From Frankia sp. AgB1.9 (GTDB lineage: Bacteria > Actinomycetota > Actinomycetes > Frankiales > Frankiaceae): a stretch of 45,803 nucleotides of DNA. Positions 1-9,281 of the stretch are shown here, piece after piece. The notes under the pieces are model-generated. The model had not been told where the DNA came from. It searched no databases and was given only the letters and a program-made list of their open reading frames with translations. Both the position numbers and the translations under genes were made by a program. Within the stretch, counting starts at the first letter, position 1. The number at the start of each line of letters is the position of its first letter. Location: contig NZ_JADWYX010000027.1 of assembly GCF_016786355.1 (NCBI RefSeq), forward strand, positions 48,633 to 94,435, read 5' to 3'.

Positions 1-50
1 CCCCCGCGCCCCCCCCCCCGCGGCGGGGGCCGGCCCCCGGGGGGCTCGCT
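1..50. other. Poly-C/poly-G edge tract
   Basis: The first 50 bases are almost only C and G, with runs such as eleven C in a row and mirrored G runs. No gene can be read here. Similar tracts lie at the far end and inside the MarR gene. I infer a contig edge with possible low-quality base calls rather than a biological element. Confidence 0.6.
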
Positions 51-64
51 GTCGCGCGACGCGG

Positions 65-1633
65 TCAGTCGACGGCGACGGGCTCGCGGGCGGGAGTGGA
101 CGGCGTGACCGGCGTGGGGACGGCCGCCGGCGGGGAGATGCGGGGCAGGAAGAGGCTCGCCACGAAGCCGACCGCGGACAGGCCGATGACCCACCAGAAG
201 GTGGCGCCGAAGGCCGAGGCGACCTTGTCGGCGACCGGACCGGGGAGCTTCGCCCCGGCCACCGCGAGCGTGCTCTTGCCGCCGCCGACACCGGGCAGCC
301 GGCTGGCGATGTTGTGCTGCAGCTCGACGGCGACGAGCGCGGTGGCCACCGAACCGCCGACGCGCTGCAGGATGTTCAGCGTCGTCGTCGCCCGCGGCAC
401 CGCGCTGGGGGCGAGTGTCTGGTAGGCGGCGGCCATCGCCGGCATCATCGCCGCGCCGAAGCCGAGGCCGCGCACGAACAGCACGGCCGCGAGCAGGAGC
501 TCGTTCGTGTGGCCGCCGACCATCGTGAACGGAATGGTGCCGATGAGCGTCAGCGCCATGCCAACCGGGACGACGGAGCCGGGTCCTCGTCGGTCGGCGA
601 TCCGGCCGGAGAACGACATGGCGATCATCGCGCCGAGGCCCTGCGGCGCCAGCAGCAGGCCGGCCGTCGACGCGCTCAGCCCGCGGTCCACCTGGTAGTA
701 GAGCGGCAGCAGGAACAACGCGCCGAACAGGACCGCGCCGATCACGAACGTGGCGACGCTGGCCAGGCTGAAGTCCTTGTTGCTGAACAGCTTCATGTCC
801 AGCAACGGGTGCTGCGCGCGCAGCGCGTGCAGGACGAAGCCGACGAGCAGCACCAGGCCGATGATGATGCTGAGCTCGACCTTCAGGCTGCCGAAGCCGC
901 CGCCGTTGCCGGCCTCGGACAGGCCGTAGACCACGCCGGCGAGCCCGGGCGAGATGAGGGCGAGGCCGGCGAGGTCGAGCCGGTTGCTCGACGAGCCGCG
1001 GTCGTCGCGCGGCAGCACCCGCCACGACAGGAACAGCGCGAGCGCGCCGATCGGCAGGTTGACGTAGAAGATCCAGCGCCAGCTGAGGTTGTCGACGATG
1101 AGGCCGCCGATCACCGGGCCGAGGACCGGGGCGATCAGGGTCGGGACGCCGATGATGCTCATCACCCGGTTGATCCGGGTCGGACCGGCGGACCGGGCCA
1201 GCAGCGTCATGCAGATCGGCATGATCATGCCGCCGCCGAGGCCCTGCAGCACCCGGAAGCCGACCAGCACGGGCGCGGACCAGGCGAGACCGCACAGGGC
1301 GCTGCCGACGATGAACATCGTCAGCGAGATGTTCCACATCCGGGTGGCGCCGAAGCGCTCGACGGCCCAGCCGGACAGCGGGATGACGACGGCGAGCGCC
1401 AGCAGGTAGCCGGTGGTCACCCAGGAGATCGTCGACAGGGAGGTGTCGAACTCCTTGCCGAGGTCGCGGATCGCGACGGACACGATCGTGGTGTCAAGAA
1501 TGACCATGATCGCGCCGAGCATCACGGTGCCGCAGAGGCGCAGCAGCGCCGGGTCGAGCTTGCCGTCGTCTGGGACGGGCCCAGGCGCCGTGGCTGTCGC
1601 TGGCCGCGAGGCCGCGTCAGTTTGGTCGGACAC
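65..1633 (-). CDS. DHA2-family MFS drug efflux transporter
   Basis: Proton-driven multidrug exporter of the EmrB/QacA (DHA2, 14-TM) type, acting in the cytoplasmic membrane. About 522 aa, the usual family length. After a roughly 35-residue cytoplasmic N-terminus comes the TM1 motif LDTTIVSVA (residues 46-54), then WVTTGYLLALA, the motif-C-like GVPTLIAPVLGPVIGG and SWRWIFYVNLPIG. I chose the GTG at 1633 because AGGGAG lies 7 bases upstream; a longer in-frame start at 1666 has no such site. It is divergent from a MarR gene, so regulation by that protein is likely. The substrate cannot be told from sequence. Confidence 0.93.
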   Translation of the reverse strand: MSDQTDAASRPATATAPGPVPDDGKLDPALLRLCGTVMLGAIMVILDTTIVSVAIRDLGKEFDTSLSTISWVTTGYLLALAVVIPLSGWAVERFGATRMWNISLTMFIVGSALCGLAWSAPVLVGFRVLQGLGGGMIMPICMTLLARSAGPTRINRVMSIIGVPTLIAPVLGPVIGGLIVDNLSWRWIFYVNLPIGALALFLSWRVLPRDDRGSSSNRLDLAGLALISPGLAGVVYGLSEAGNGGGFGSLKVELSIIIGLVLLVGFVLHALRAQHPLLDMKLFSNKDFSLASVATFVIGAVLFGALFLLPLYYQVDRGLSASTAGLLLAPQGLGAMIAMSFSGRIADRRGPGSVVPVGMALTLIGTIPFTMVGGHTNELLLAAVLFVRGLGFGAAMMPAMAAAYQTLAPSAVPRATTTLNILQRVGGSVATALVAVELQHNIASRLPGVGGGKSTLAVAGAKLPGPVADKVASAFGATFWWVIGLSAVGFVASLFLPRISPPAAVPTPVTPSTPAREPVAVD

Positions 1634-1769
1634 GAAATAGCTCCCTGAAATGTGGCCGTCCGTCACGGCGGCACGGGCGGAGGTCGGTCGCGGGCGGACC
1701 CGCCCCCTCCGCTCCTGCGGCCTGACGGCCTGAGGATGACTTCTGCTCCGGGCTCAGCATCCAGCGTTC

Positions 1770-1802
1770 GTTGAGTGGTGTCAAATATATCGTCCTCACA
1801 AC
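1770..1802. promoter_or_regulatory. Imperfect inverted repeat between MFS and MarR genes
   Basis: GTTGAGTGG (1770-1778) and CCTCACAAC (1794-1802) form arms matching at 7 of 9 positions around an AT-rich core (TCAAATATATCG) that stands out in this GC-rich DNA. It lies 37 bases before the MarR start, in the divergent promoter region. I infer a MarR operator overlapping one or both promoters; the spacing is wider than in classic MarR boxes, so this is tentative. Confidence 0.4.
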
Positions 1803-1838
1803 GACACTTTCTCAGCAAGCACCCGCTACCATCGACAC

Positions 1839-2417
1839 ATGATCGAAGCCGCTCGGGAGACCCCCGGCGAGGTGGCCGGGGGGCCCCCCCCCCCGCCGGC
1901 GGCGCCCGCGCGCGCGGCCGCCGGCCCGGAGATCGCCAAAAGGGACGCGTTCGCCAGTGAGGCCTGGCGCGCCATGCTGGCCCTGACGCTCGGCGGGGCG
2001 GCGCCCGCCCGGATGCACACCGTCTGCCAGGCGACGGATCTCACGCCGGCCGCGCTGAAGGTCCTGCTGGTGCTGTCCGACGGTCCTCGCCCGATGCGCG
2101 AGCTGGTCGAGACGTTCCGGCACGACCCGTCCTACCTGACCAGCGTCGTCGACCTGCTGGAACGCCGTGGCGTCGCCCGGCGCGAGCCGCACCCGACCGA
2201 CCGGCGCGCGAAGACCGTGGCGCTGACCGACGAGGGCCGCGAGGTCCTCGCGCAGGCCCAGAAGCTCCTCGCGGTCCCACCGCCCTCCATGCGGGTGCTG
2301 TCGCCGGCGGAGCAGCGCCAGCTGCTGGGGCTGCTGATGCGCGTCCTCGATGTGGAGCCCGGCATTCCCGAGGCGATGCGCCCGCGGATACCCGCCGAGA
2401 TGCCCGACTCCGACTGA
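1839..2417 (+). CDS. MarR-family transcriptional regulator
   Basis: Winged-helix DNA-binding repressor, 192 aa. The core from about residue 45 has the MarR pattern: LTPAALKVLLVLSDGPRPM, then the recognition region DPSYLTSVVDLLERRGVARRE and the wing HPTDRRAKTVALTDEG. The first 40 residues are low complexity (GGPPPPPAAPARAAAG) and are encoded partly by a G/C homopolymer at 1878-1894, so the true N-terminus may differ. It is divergent from the DHA2 efflux gene, the common layout for a MarR repressor released by a pump substrate. The link is inferred from position. Confidence 0.9.
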   Translation: MIEAARETPGEVAGGPPPPPAAPARAAAGPEIAKRDAFASEAWRAMLALTLGGAAPARMHTVCQATDLTPAALKVLLVLSDGPRPMRELVETFRHDPSYLTSVVDLLERRGVARREPHPTDRRAKTVALTDEGREVLAQAQKLLAVPPPSMRVLSPAEQRQLLGLLMRVLDVEPGIPEAMRPRIPAEMPDSD

Positions 2418-2493
2418 TCGGCTAGGCTGCTGGCGATTTCGGCTGGTGGGGGTCGGGTCGCGCCGTTTCACCTTGGATGGACGGCGTCTCAGC

Positions 2494-2538
2494 CGGGACC
2501 GCGTCTCACACGGGACCGCGTCCTGGACGGGACCGCGT
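2494..2538. repeat. 17-bp tandem repeat
   Basis: The unit CGGGACCGCGTCTCACA at 2494-2510 recurs as CGGGACCGCGTCCTGGA (2511-2527) and as a partial copy (2528-2538). It fills the gap before the small membrane protein gene. One of several 13-20-bp tandem repeats at gene junctions in this window. Confidence 0.75.
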
Positions 2539-2565
2539 GACCCGGCGTGTCGAGACGGAGGACCG

Positions 2566-2835
2566 ATGTCGCCCACAGGGGCCGAGAAGTCGCTCGGCAC
2601 GACCGCGAGCCCGGCGGTCGCGCCGAGCCTGCCGCAACAGCCTGACGCCGTTCGCAAGTACCGCGAGCCGCGCTACGTCGTGCTGTGCCTGCTCGGCGTG
2701 GCCATGCTCGTCTCCATCGGCGGCTGGATCGCCATGGTGCTGATGGACAAGGCCGTGCCCGACGGTTTCCCGGTCGTCATCGGGACCGTCATCGGCGGGC
2801 TCGTCGGGATAGCGGCGAGCGACCGGCCTACCTGA
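2566..2835 (+). CDS. Small two-TM membrane protein, unknown function
   Basis: 89 aa, not assigned to a family. A polar N-terminus of about 30 residues (SPTGAEKSLGTTASPAVAPS) is followed by KYREPRYVVLCLLGVAMLV and a first TM segment to about residue 55, then a short loop (MDKAVPDG) and a second hydrophobic segment (VVIGTVIGGLVGIAA), ending in SDRPT. The ATG at 2566 is preceded by CGGAGG. It follows the MarR gene on the same strand, but with 148 bases between them it need not be cotranscribed. Role unknown. Confidence 0.65.
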   Translation: MSPTGAEKSLGTTASPAVAPSLPQQPDAVRKYREPRYVVLCLLGVAMLVSIGGWIAMVLMDKAVPDGFPVVIGTVIGGLVGIAASDRPT

Positions 2836-2888
2836 TCCCCCGCGGCCCGCACCGGCCGCGCGTGCCGCCAGGCCGGCGCGGTCGCCAC

Positions 2889-3704
2889 CTACCTTCCGCG
2901 TCCCAGGGGGAAGGCCGCCGGGTCGCCGACCGCGGCCAGGTCCGGCGCGTCCTGCCGGAAGGCGCGCAGGATCGGGTCCACGTCGCCGCGCGGGTCGCCG
3001 AGCGCGGGAAGGTCCGCCTCCACGCGGACGAAGGCGATCTGGTCCAGCTCGGGCTCGTGACCCACCGCGCGCTCGGCGTCCACCAGGGCCGCGTAGCTGG
3101 CCCGCAGCGCCCCGGCCGGCCGGGGCGGCGCCAGGAACAGGACACCGACGTCGCCCTGGCTGCCCCGGCTGAGCCGCCAGAACCGCAGGTCGGCGGCGGG
3201 GAGCTCGGTGCCGGTCTCCTCGAGCAGCTCACGGGCGGCCAGCGCCCGCAGGTCGGCGACCTCCAGCGGGTCGCCGACGGTCTCGGGTGGTTCGCCGGTG
3301 CCACTCGGCAGCTGCCAGCGGCCCGGCGACGAGGTCCAGGTCGCCATCCGCCCGACCATCAGGGCCCCGTCGTCCGTCGGCTGCAGGACGCTGACGAACA
3401 GGTGCGGCAGCCAGCGCGCGGATCCGGGCGTCCGGGGCGACACGTAACGGCGGTAGGTCGCCCGCAGCCAGGTGAGCACCAGCGTTCCCGGCTGGGCCTC
3501 GTCCCACCGCAGCCCGCCGGAGGCCGCCACCGGGCCGTCGAACAGGCCCGGCTTCACCCGCACGGCCTCGTCCCACGCGTCGTCGACGGCGGCCTGGTCA
3601 GCCCGCGACAGCGGCGGTGGCTCGGCGGGCACCAGCCGCAGCCGGGCCGGAGCCAACAGTTCGATCCCTGTGAACAGCGGAAGCCGGTCAGTCACAACGA
3701 CCAC
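2889..3704 (-). CDS. Nudix hydrolase domain protein
   Basis: 271 aa. The centre carries the Nudix core (RWQLPSGTGEPPE, then ALAARELLEETGTEL), with the metal-binding REL-x-EE-x-G segment intact. The upstream Glu of the canonical box is shifted by two residues, so the box is slightly degenerate. Nudix enzymes cleave nucleoside-diphosphate-linked compounds; the substrate is unknown. The N-terminal 100 residues (FTGIELLAPARLRLVP onwards) are outside the Nudix fold and unassigned. It is convergent with the small membrane protein gene and has a 222-bp gap to the divergent methyltransferase. Confidence 0.8.
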   Translation of the reverse strand: MVVVTDRLPLFTGIELLAPARLRLVPAEPPPLSRADQAAVDDAWDEAVRVKPGLFDGPVAASGGLRWDEAQPGTLVLTWLRATYRRYVSPRTPGSARWLPHLFVSVLQPTDDGALMVGRMATWTSSPGRWQLPSGTGEPPETVGDPLEVADLRALAARELLEETGTELPAADLRFWRLSRGSQGDVGVLFLAPPRPAGALRASYAALVDAERAVGHEPELDQIAFVRVEADLPALGDPRGDVDPILRAFRQDAPDLAAVGDPAAFPLGRGR

Positions 3705-3926
3705 GCTCCCACACTCCGTACCCGGACGGACCGCGTTGCCGTGGTCGCCGGACGCGTCCGTCTTGTGGAAGATCGACCCTCCGCGGGCCGCGCCGACCGG
3801 GTGAACAGGCCCGAGGCTGGGCCGCCGGGTCGCCGAGCCAGCCGGCCGGCCGCCGAGATGTGAGTACCGACACCGTCGGCTGCCCCGCGTCCAGGACCGG
3901 TCCGCCGCCCGAGGATCATCGTCGGC

Positions 3927-4685
3927 ATGGCCACCCCCACCGCCAAGTTCGACGGGCTAGCTGACAGCTACGAGCGCACCCGACCTCGGTACCCGGTCGA
4001 GCTGTTCGCGCACGCGGTCGGCCTCCTGCCCGCGGATGCCCGCCCCACGGTCGTCGACGTGGGAGCCGGGACCGGAATCGCGCTTGAGGCGCTGCTTCCG
4101 CTACTCCCGGCCGGTGCCGACGTCCACGCCGTCGACGTGTCGGGCGACATGATCGAGCTTGGCCGGCAGAAGTTCCCGGCGGTCACCTGGGCGAAGGGCA
4201 ACGCGGAGCAGCACCTGGCCACCTTCACCGGCGTCGATCTGGTCACCGCGGCGCAGTCCTATCAGTGGCTGGACCGGCCGGCGTTCCGGGCCGCGGCGGC
4301 GAGCGCGCTGCGGCCGGGCGGGGTCTGCCTGGTCATCCAGAACAACCGCGACCTGAGCGCGGGCGGCCTGGCCGGCGACTACGAGGACCTGCTGGAGGAG
4401 CTGTCCCCGTTCTACAGCCGCGGCTACCGGGCGATCGACGTCGAAGGCGAGCTCGCCACCACGTTCGGCGAGGTGGAGCGCGCCGAGCAGGCCTGGCGCC
4501 AGCCGCTGACCGTCGCCGAGTTCGTCACGATGAGCTCCTCGTCGACCCAGGCGCAGCGCGCGATCGCGGCGGTCGGCGCGCAGTTCCTGCACCGCGTCCG
4601 CGCGCTGGCCGCGCGCCACGAGAAGGATGGCCACGTCCACGTTCCGTACATCACCGAGGCCTTCTATGGGAAGGCCCACGCCTGA
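3927..4685 (+). CDS. Class I SAM-dependent methyltransferase
   Basis: 252 aa, Methyltransf_11/25 type. Opens with FDGLADSYERTRPRYP, typical of this subgroup. The SAM-binding motif I is VVDVGAGTGIALEALL (about residues 42-57), followed by the acidic motif II VHAVDVSGDMIELGR and the post-motif segment VDLVTAAQSYQWLD. Such proteins methylate small molecules; no substrate can be inferred. It precedes the flavoprotein and aldo/keto reductase genes on the same strand with a 31-bp gap, so the three may be one transcript. Confidence 0.88.
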   Translation: MATPTAKFDGLADSYERTRPRYPVELFAHAVGLLPADARPTVVDVGAGTGIALEALLPLLPAGADVHAVDVSGDMIELGRQKFPAVTWAKGNAEQHLATFTGVDLVTAAQSYQWLDRPAFRAAAASALRPGGVCLVIQNNRDLSAGGLAGDYEDLLEELSPFYSRGYRAIDVEGELATTFGEVERAEQAWRQPLTVAEFVTMSSSSTQAQRAIAAVGAQFLHRVRALAARHEKDGHVHVPYITEAFYGKAHA

Positions 4686-4716
4686 CCGGCCGCACCACCT
4701 GATCGGAGCTGCGCGG

Positions 4717-5288
4717 ATGACCAGGCCCGAGCTCGGGGTTCTCTACGTCGTGGTGTGCGGTGGCCAGCCCGCGGTCGGTCTCGTGCCGTTCGTCGAGCGG
4801 GCGCTCGCCGCCGGGTGGGACGTCTGCGTGGTCGCGACCCCGGCCGGCACGAAGTTCATCGACGCCGGGCTCCTCGCGCGGCTGACCGGCCACCCGGTCC
4901 GCTCCGAGTACAAGCGGCCCGACGAGCCCGACGTCCTGCCAACCGCTGACGCGTTCGTCGTCGCGCCGGCGACGTTCAACACGGTGAACAAGCTGGCCGC
5001 CGGCATCTCCGACACCCTGGCGCTAGGCCTGCTCAACGAGGGGCTCGGCGCCGGGAAGCCGATCCTGCTGGTGCCGGCCGTCAACGGGCCGCTGGCCCGC
5101 CACCCTGCGTTTGTCGCCGCCCTGACGACGTTGCGGTCCTGGGGTATCCGGGTCGTCTTCGACCCCGCCGCGACCGGCCTGCCGTTCCCCTGGGAACCGC
5201 TCGGCGAGGAACTCCCGCCACTGGCCGGCTCGCCGGGGCGGACTGACGCGAAGAAGCTCGTTGTCGACAAGGAAGGGACGTCCACCTG

Positions 5289-5289
<1 letters not shown>
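4717..5289 (+). CDS. Flavoprotein (PPC-decarboxylase-like fold)
   Basis: 190 aa. A Rossmann-like flavoprotein domain of the phosphopantothenoylcysteine decarboxylase/UbiX superfamily: [14 protein letters not shown] at the start, the [12 protein letters not shown] strand, and the FMN-contacting signature [19 protein letters not shown] at about residues 82-100. No partner CoaB domain is present, so this is not a CoaBC fusion. Start ATG at 4717, with CGGAG upstream. The stop overlaps the next gene's start (TGATG), so the aldo/keto reductase is translationally coupled. The substrate is unknown; a small-molecule redox or decarboxylation role is an inference. Confidence 0.82.
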
Positions 5290-6293
<1,004 letters not shown>

Positions 6294-6337
6294 CGGCGAC
6301 CTGACCGGCCACGTCGGCGCGGGCCCTCGTCGGACCC

Positions 6338-6874
6338 CTAGGCGGGCAGTCCGAGGCCGTCGAGGACCTCGGCGGTCGGCAGGGTCGCGAGGGTCTTGCC
6401 GGCGAGGGCGAGCTTGGAGCGGCGCAGGCCGCTGCCGATGACCACCCAGGGGGCGGCGGCCACGGCGGCGTCGACGAGGACCGGCCAGTCGGCTGGCAGG
6501 CCGAGCGGTGTGATGCCGCCGAACTCCATGCCGGTGGCGCCGACGGCGTCCTCGCGGGCGGCGAACGAGACCTTGCGGGCGTCGAGCCGACGGCGGACCA
6601 GCCCGTTGACGTCCGCACGGGTGGTCGCGAGCACCACGCAGGCGGCGAAGGTGACGGTCTGGCCCCGTTTGCCGGCGACGACGACGCAGTTCGCGGACTC
6701 GGCGGCGTCGATCCCGTAGGCGGCGCAGAACTCCGCCGTGTCGGCGAGGTCCGGGTCGATCGGCGCGGCCTGGACGGCGTCGGCCAGGCCGAGCGAGGCG
6801 AGCGCGGCGGCGACCGGGCCGGCGAGCAGGTCGGGCCTGGACAGCGCGGGCTCGAAGGCGAGATCCGTGGGCAT
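6338..6874 (-). CDS. YbaK/EbsC-type aminoacyl-tRNA deacylase-like protein
   Basis: 178 aa. It matches the YbaK/ProX editing domain: ANCVVVAGKRGQTVTFAACVV, the catalytic-type lysine region DARKVSFAAREDAVGATGMEFGG and TPLGLPADWPVLVDAA. Family members hydrolyse mischarged Cys- or Ala-tRNAPro in the cytoplasm. Length is normal for a stand-alone deacylase. It is convergent with the aldo/keto reductase gene (44-bp gap). Which tRNA it edits is not visible. Confidence 0.85.
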   Translation of the reverse strand: MPTDLAFEPALSRPDLLAGPVAAALASLGLADAVQAAPIDPDLADTAEFCAAYGIDAAESANCVVVAGKRGQTVTFAACVVLATTRADVNGLVRRRLDARKVSFAAREDAVGATGMEFGGITPLGLPADWPVLVDAAVAAAPWVVIGSGLRRSKLALAGKTLATLPTAEVLDGLGLPA

Positions 6875-6927
6875 GCCCTATCTTCGCCCGCCACGGGGCC
6901 GTTGGATCAACGCGGGGGCCCGTGGCG

Positions 6928-7506
6928 TTACGACGGGGCCAGCCGGGTGAGGGCCTGGCTGATCTCGTCGAGGCGCGCGTCGACGTGGGCGCGCAGGGCG
7001 GCGAGGTCGCCGCGGGAGGCGTTCTGGTCGGCGGCGCGGAGCTCGACGACGATCGCGCCGCCGGGGGCGATCGTCGCGGACTCGACCTCGGTGACGTCGT
7101 CGGCGCCCTGGACCCGCAGCGCCCGCTCCACGTCACCCCGGCGCAGGCCCTCGTGGCGCAGCGCCCGGTCGTCGAACTGGCCGTCGGTGATCAGGACGGT
7201 CGGGGTTCCCTCGAACACCCGCTCGGCGGCGGCGTTGTCCCGCAGCAGCCGGACCGCCACCCCGTTGACGACGAACAGCGTCACCGCGCCGATGATCCCG
7301 CCGGTCAGGCTGTTGTCGTTGCCGATGATGGCGTTCTGGACGACGTTCGAAACCAGCAGCATGACGACCAGGTCATGGGTGTTCAGCTGGGCCATCTCCC
7401 GTTTTCCGAACACCCGGATGAGCACCGTCATCGCCACGTACACGGCGACGGTCCGGATCACCTTCTCCCCGACGGGAATGCCCATCGTGAACAGGTCCGA
7501 GAGCAC
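6928..7506 (-). CDS. DUF421 (YetF-type) membrane protein
   Basis: 192 aa. Three hydrophobic N-terminal segments (around VIRTVAVYVAMTVLIRVFG, VVMLLVSNVVQNAI and GGIIGAVTLFVVNGVAVRLL) are followed by the soluble YetF domain. Diagnostic pieces are FGKREMAQLNTHDLVVMLL and TPTVLITDGQFDDRALRHEGL. The C-terminus ends in a helical tail (LRAHVDARLDEISQAL). The family is widespread in spore formers and soil bacteria with no firm biochemical role. Same strand as the ferredoxin gene, 72 bases downstream of it. Confidence 0.85.
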   Translation of the reverse strand: MLSDLFTMGIPVGEKVIRTVAVYVAMTVLIRVFGKREMAQLNTHDLVVMLLVSNVVQNAIIGNDNSLTGGIIGAVTLFVVNGVAVRLLRDNAAAERVFEGTPTVLITDGQFDDRALRHEGLRRGDVERALRVQGADDVTEVESATIAPGGAIVVELRAADQNASRGDLAALRAHVDARLDEISQALTRLAPS

Positions 7507-7578
7507 AGGCCACCTCCATGCCTCGCGGCCGCGGTGCCGCGCCCGCGCAGGGGCATGACACCACGGACACGACGGCCG

Positions 7579-7794
7579 TCAGCGGCCAGGCCGGCCCAAC
7601 GGGTCATCCCCCACCGTGATGGCCCGTTCCGGGCAGGCCGACGCCCCCTTGCGGGCCTCGGCCTCGGCGCCGGCCGCGATCTCGCGCTCGCCGGGCACGG
7701 CGTAGCCCAGCTCGTCGAGCGCGAACACCTCGGGGGCGCTCGCCTGGCAGCGCGCGTGACCGGTGCACTTCGCGCCGTCGACGGTGACCCTCAC
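7579..7794 (-). CDS. Small ferredoxin for the adjacent P450
   Basis: 71 aa. Cluster ligands are visible in CTGHARCQASAPEVF and ACPERAI: a C-x2-H-x2-C...CP pattern, with His in place of the second Cys. This pattern belongs to the [3Fe-4S]-type ferredoxins that pass electrons to bacterial P450s. I chose the GTG at 7794 (RVTVDGAKCTG follows) because it gives the normal length and has GGGGGAG just upstream. It starts 17 bases after the P450 stop on the same strand, so the two are almost certainly cotranscribed. A ferredoxin reductase is not encoded nearby. Confidence 0.88.
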   Translation of the reverse strand: MRVTVDGAKCTGHARCQASAPEVFALDELGYAVPGEREIAAGAEAEARKGASACPERAITVGDDPLGRPGR

Positions 7795-7811
7795 CGACTC
7801 CCCCAACCGGG

Positions 7812-9059
7812 TCAACGCGACCAGCGCAGCCGCAGCGTGTTCAGGGTGAACATCTGGCCTGACGCCTCGGCCGGGCTGAACTCGGGGGCGAGCTCGTACT
7901 CGGGGATGAGCCGGTGCCATTCCTCGTAGGCGACGCGGAGCTCCAGGCGGGCCAGGTGCGAGCCGAGGCAGCGGTGTGGCCCGGCGCCGAAGGTCAGATG
8001 CGTCGTCCGGTCCCGGTCGAAGTCGACCTCGGCGGCCCGGGGGTAGGTCGAGTCGTCCCGGCCAGCGGCGGGCAGCGAGATCATCAGGGTGTCCCCGCGG
8101 TAGACCGGGCAGCCGTTGATCTCGGTGTCCTCAGCCGCGTCCCGCATGATGTTGACGATCGGGTAGGCCCGCAGCAGCTCCTCGACGGCGTGCGGCACGA
8201 CGGCCGGATCGGCCGCGATCCGGCGCCGGTCGGCCGGATGGGTCGCCAGGTGCAGGAACCCGTACCCCAGCTCGGCGGTAACGGTGTCCAGCCCGGCGAG
8301 GAACATCAGCAGGTAGAACGACAGCAGGTCGTCGTCGCTGACCGGCTCCCCGTCGAGCCGCCAGTCCAGCGCCGTGGTGACCAGGCCCCGCGGCCGGTCC
8401 TCTGGCGGCATCGCGCGCCGGGCCGCCATCGCGGCGACGAAGTAGTTGACGATCGCCGTCAACGACCGTTCCAGGTTCACGCCCGCCGTCGCGGGGTCCG
8501 TGTGGTCTGGGTGCAGCAGGTGTTCCTTCCAGACCAGCATCTCGTCGAGATCCTCGACCGGCAGGCCCATGATCTCCAGGAACACCGTCGGCGGGAACCG
8601 CAGCGCGAACTCCCGGACGAGGTCGCACCCGCCCCGCGCCCGCAGCTCCTCGATGATCTCGGCCGCGTGCCGGCGCATCACCGGTTCCCAGGCCCCGACC
8701 GCCGCGGGCGACCAGTAGGGCGCGAGCAGGCGCCGCCACGCCGTGTGCGCCGGGCCGTCGAGGCTCTCGGGAATGAGGACGAAGTCGTTGGGCTGGCCGT
8801 TCACCCCGAGCATGTAGCGGGACTGCGGGAACCTCCGCCAGTCCTGCGTGATCGCCAGGGCTTCCTCGTGGCCGACGGCCAGGTAGAACCCGCGGCCGGA
8901 CTCGACGTAGTGCAGCGGGCCCTGCTCACGTAACTCGTCGAACTCACGGAAGCCCTGCAGGGCTGGCCGTTCCGGGGCCTCGTGGACGATGCTCGCGACC
9001 GGGCAGCCCAGAGCCCTGCCGTCGGTCCGCCGGGCCGTGGTGACAACAGGATCTGGCAT
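7812..9059 (-). CDS. Cytochrome P450
   Basis: 415 aa soluble class I P450 monooxygenase. Visible motifs are the I-helix oxygen-binding FLAGLDTVTAE, the K-helix ExxR in VEELLRAYP, and the haem-binding loop FGAGPHRCLGSHLA with the thiolate Cys at about residue 364. The ATG at 9059 is preceded by GGAGG; an upstream in-frame extension is encoded by tandem repeats and is not coding. It pairs with the downstream ferredoxin and is divergent from an enoyl-CoA hydratase-like gene, hinting at oxidation of a fatty-acid- or steroid-like CoA substrate. The CYP family cannot be assigned by eye. Confidence 0.95.
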   Translation of the reverse strand: MPDPVVTTARRTDGRALGCPVASIVHEAPERPALQGFREFDELREQGPLHYVESGRGFYLAVGHEEALAITQDWRRFPQSRYMLGVNGQPNDFVLIPESLDGPAHTAWRRLLAPYWSPAAVGAWEPVMRRHAAEIIEELRARGGCDLVREFALRFPPTVFLEIMGLPVEDLDEMLVWKEHLLHPDHTDPATAGVNLERSLTAIVNYFVAAMAARRAMPPEDRPRGLVTTALDWRLDGEPVSDDDLLSFYLLMFLAGLDTVTAELGYGFLHLATHPADRRRIAADPAVVPHAVEELLRAYPIVNIMRDAAEDTEINGCPVYRGDTLMISLPAAGRDDSTYPRAAEVDFDRDRTTHLTFGAGPHRCLGSHLARLELRVAYEEWHRLIPEYELAPEFSPAEASGQMFTLNTLRLRWSR

Positions 9060-9075
9060 CGCCGACCTCCACCTA

Positions 9076-9123
9076 GTGCCGGGATCTGGTACCGGGATCT
9101 GTGTGCCGGGATCTGGTGCCGGA
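9076..9123. repeat. 13/14-bp tandem repeat upstream of P450
   Basis: GTGCCGGGATCTG occurs at 9076-9088, as GTACCGGGATCTGT at 9089-9102, again at 9103-9115, and in part from 9116. It lies in the 222-bp divergent gap between the P450 and hydratase genes and may sit within the P450 promoter or leader. Confidence 0.75.
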
Positions 9124-9281
9124 CACGCCCCGAACCCGGACAGCATCGTCGTTCACCGACCGGCTGAAAACCACCGTGCTGGGGAGCTCCTTACCTTTGC
9201 CTCTCGCCGGGCAACCTGTGACGCTGAGGACCGCCACGCCGAGAGACGGTGCGACGCCGAGCCGCTGAGACCGAGGTGCCC

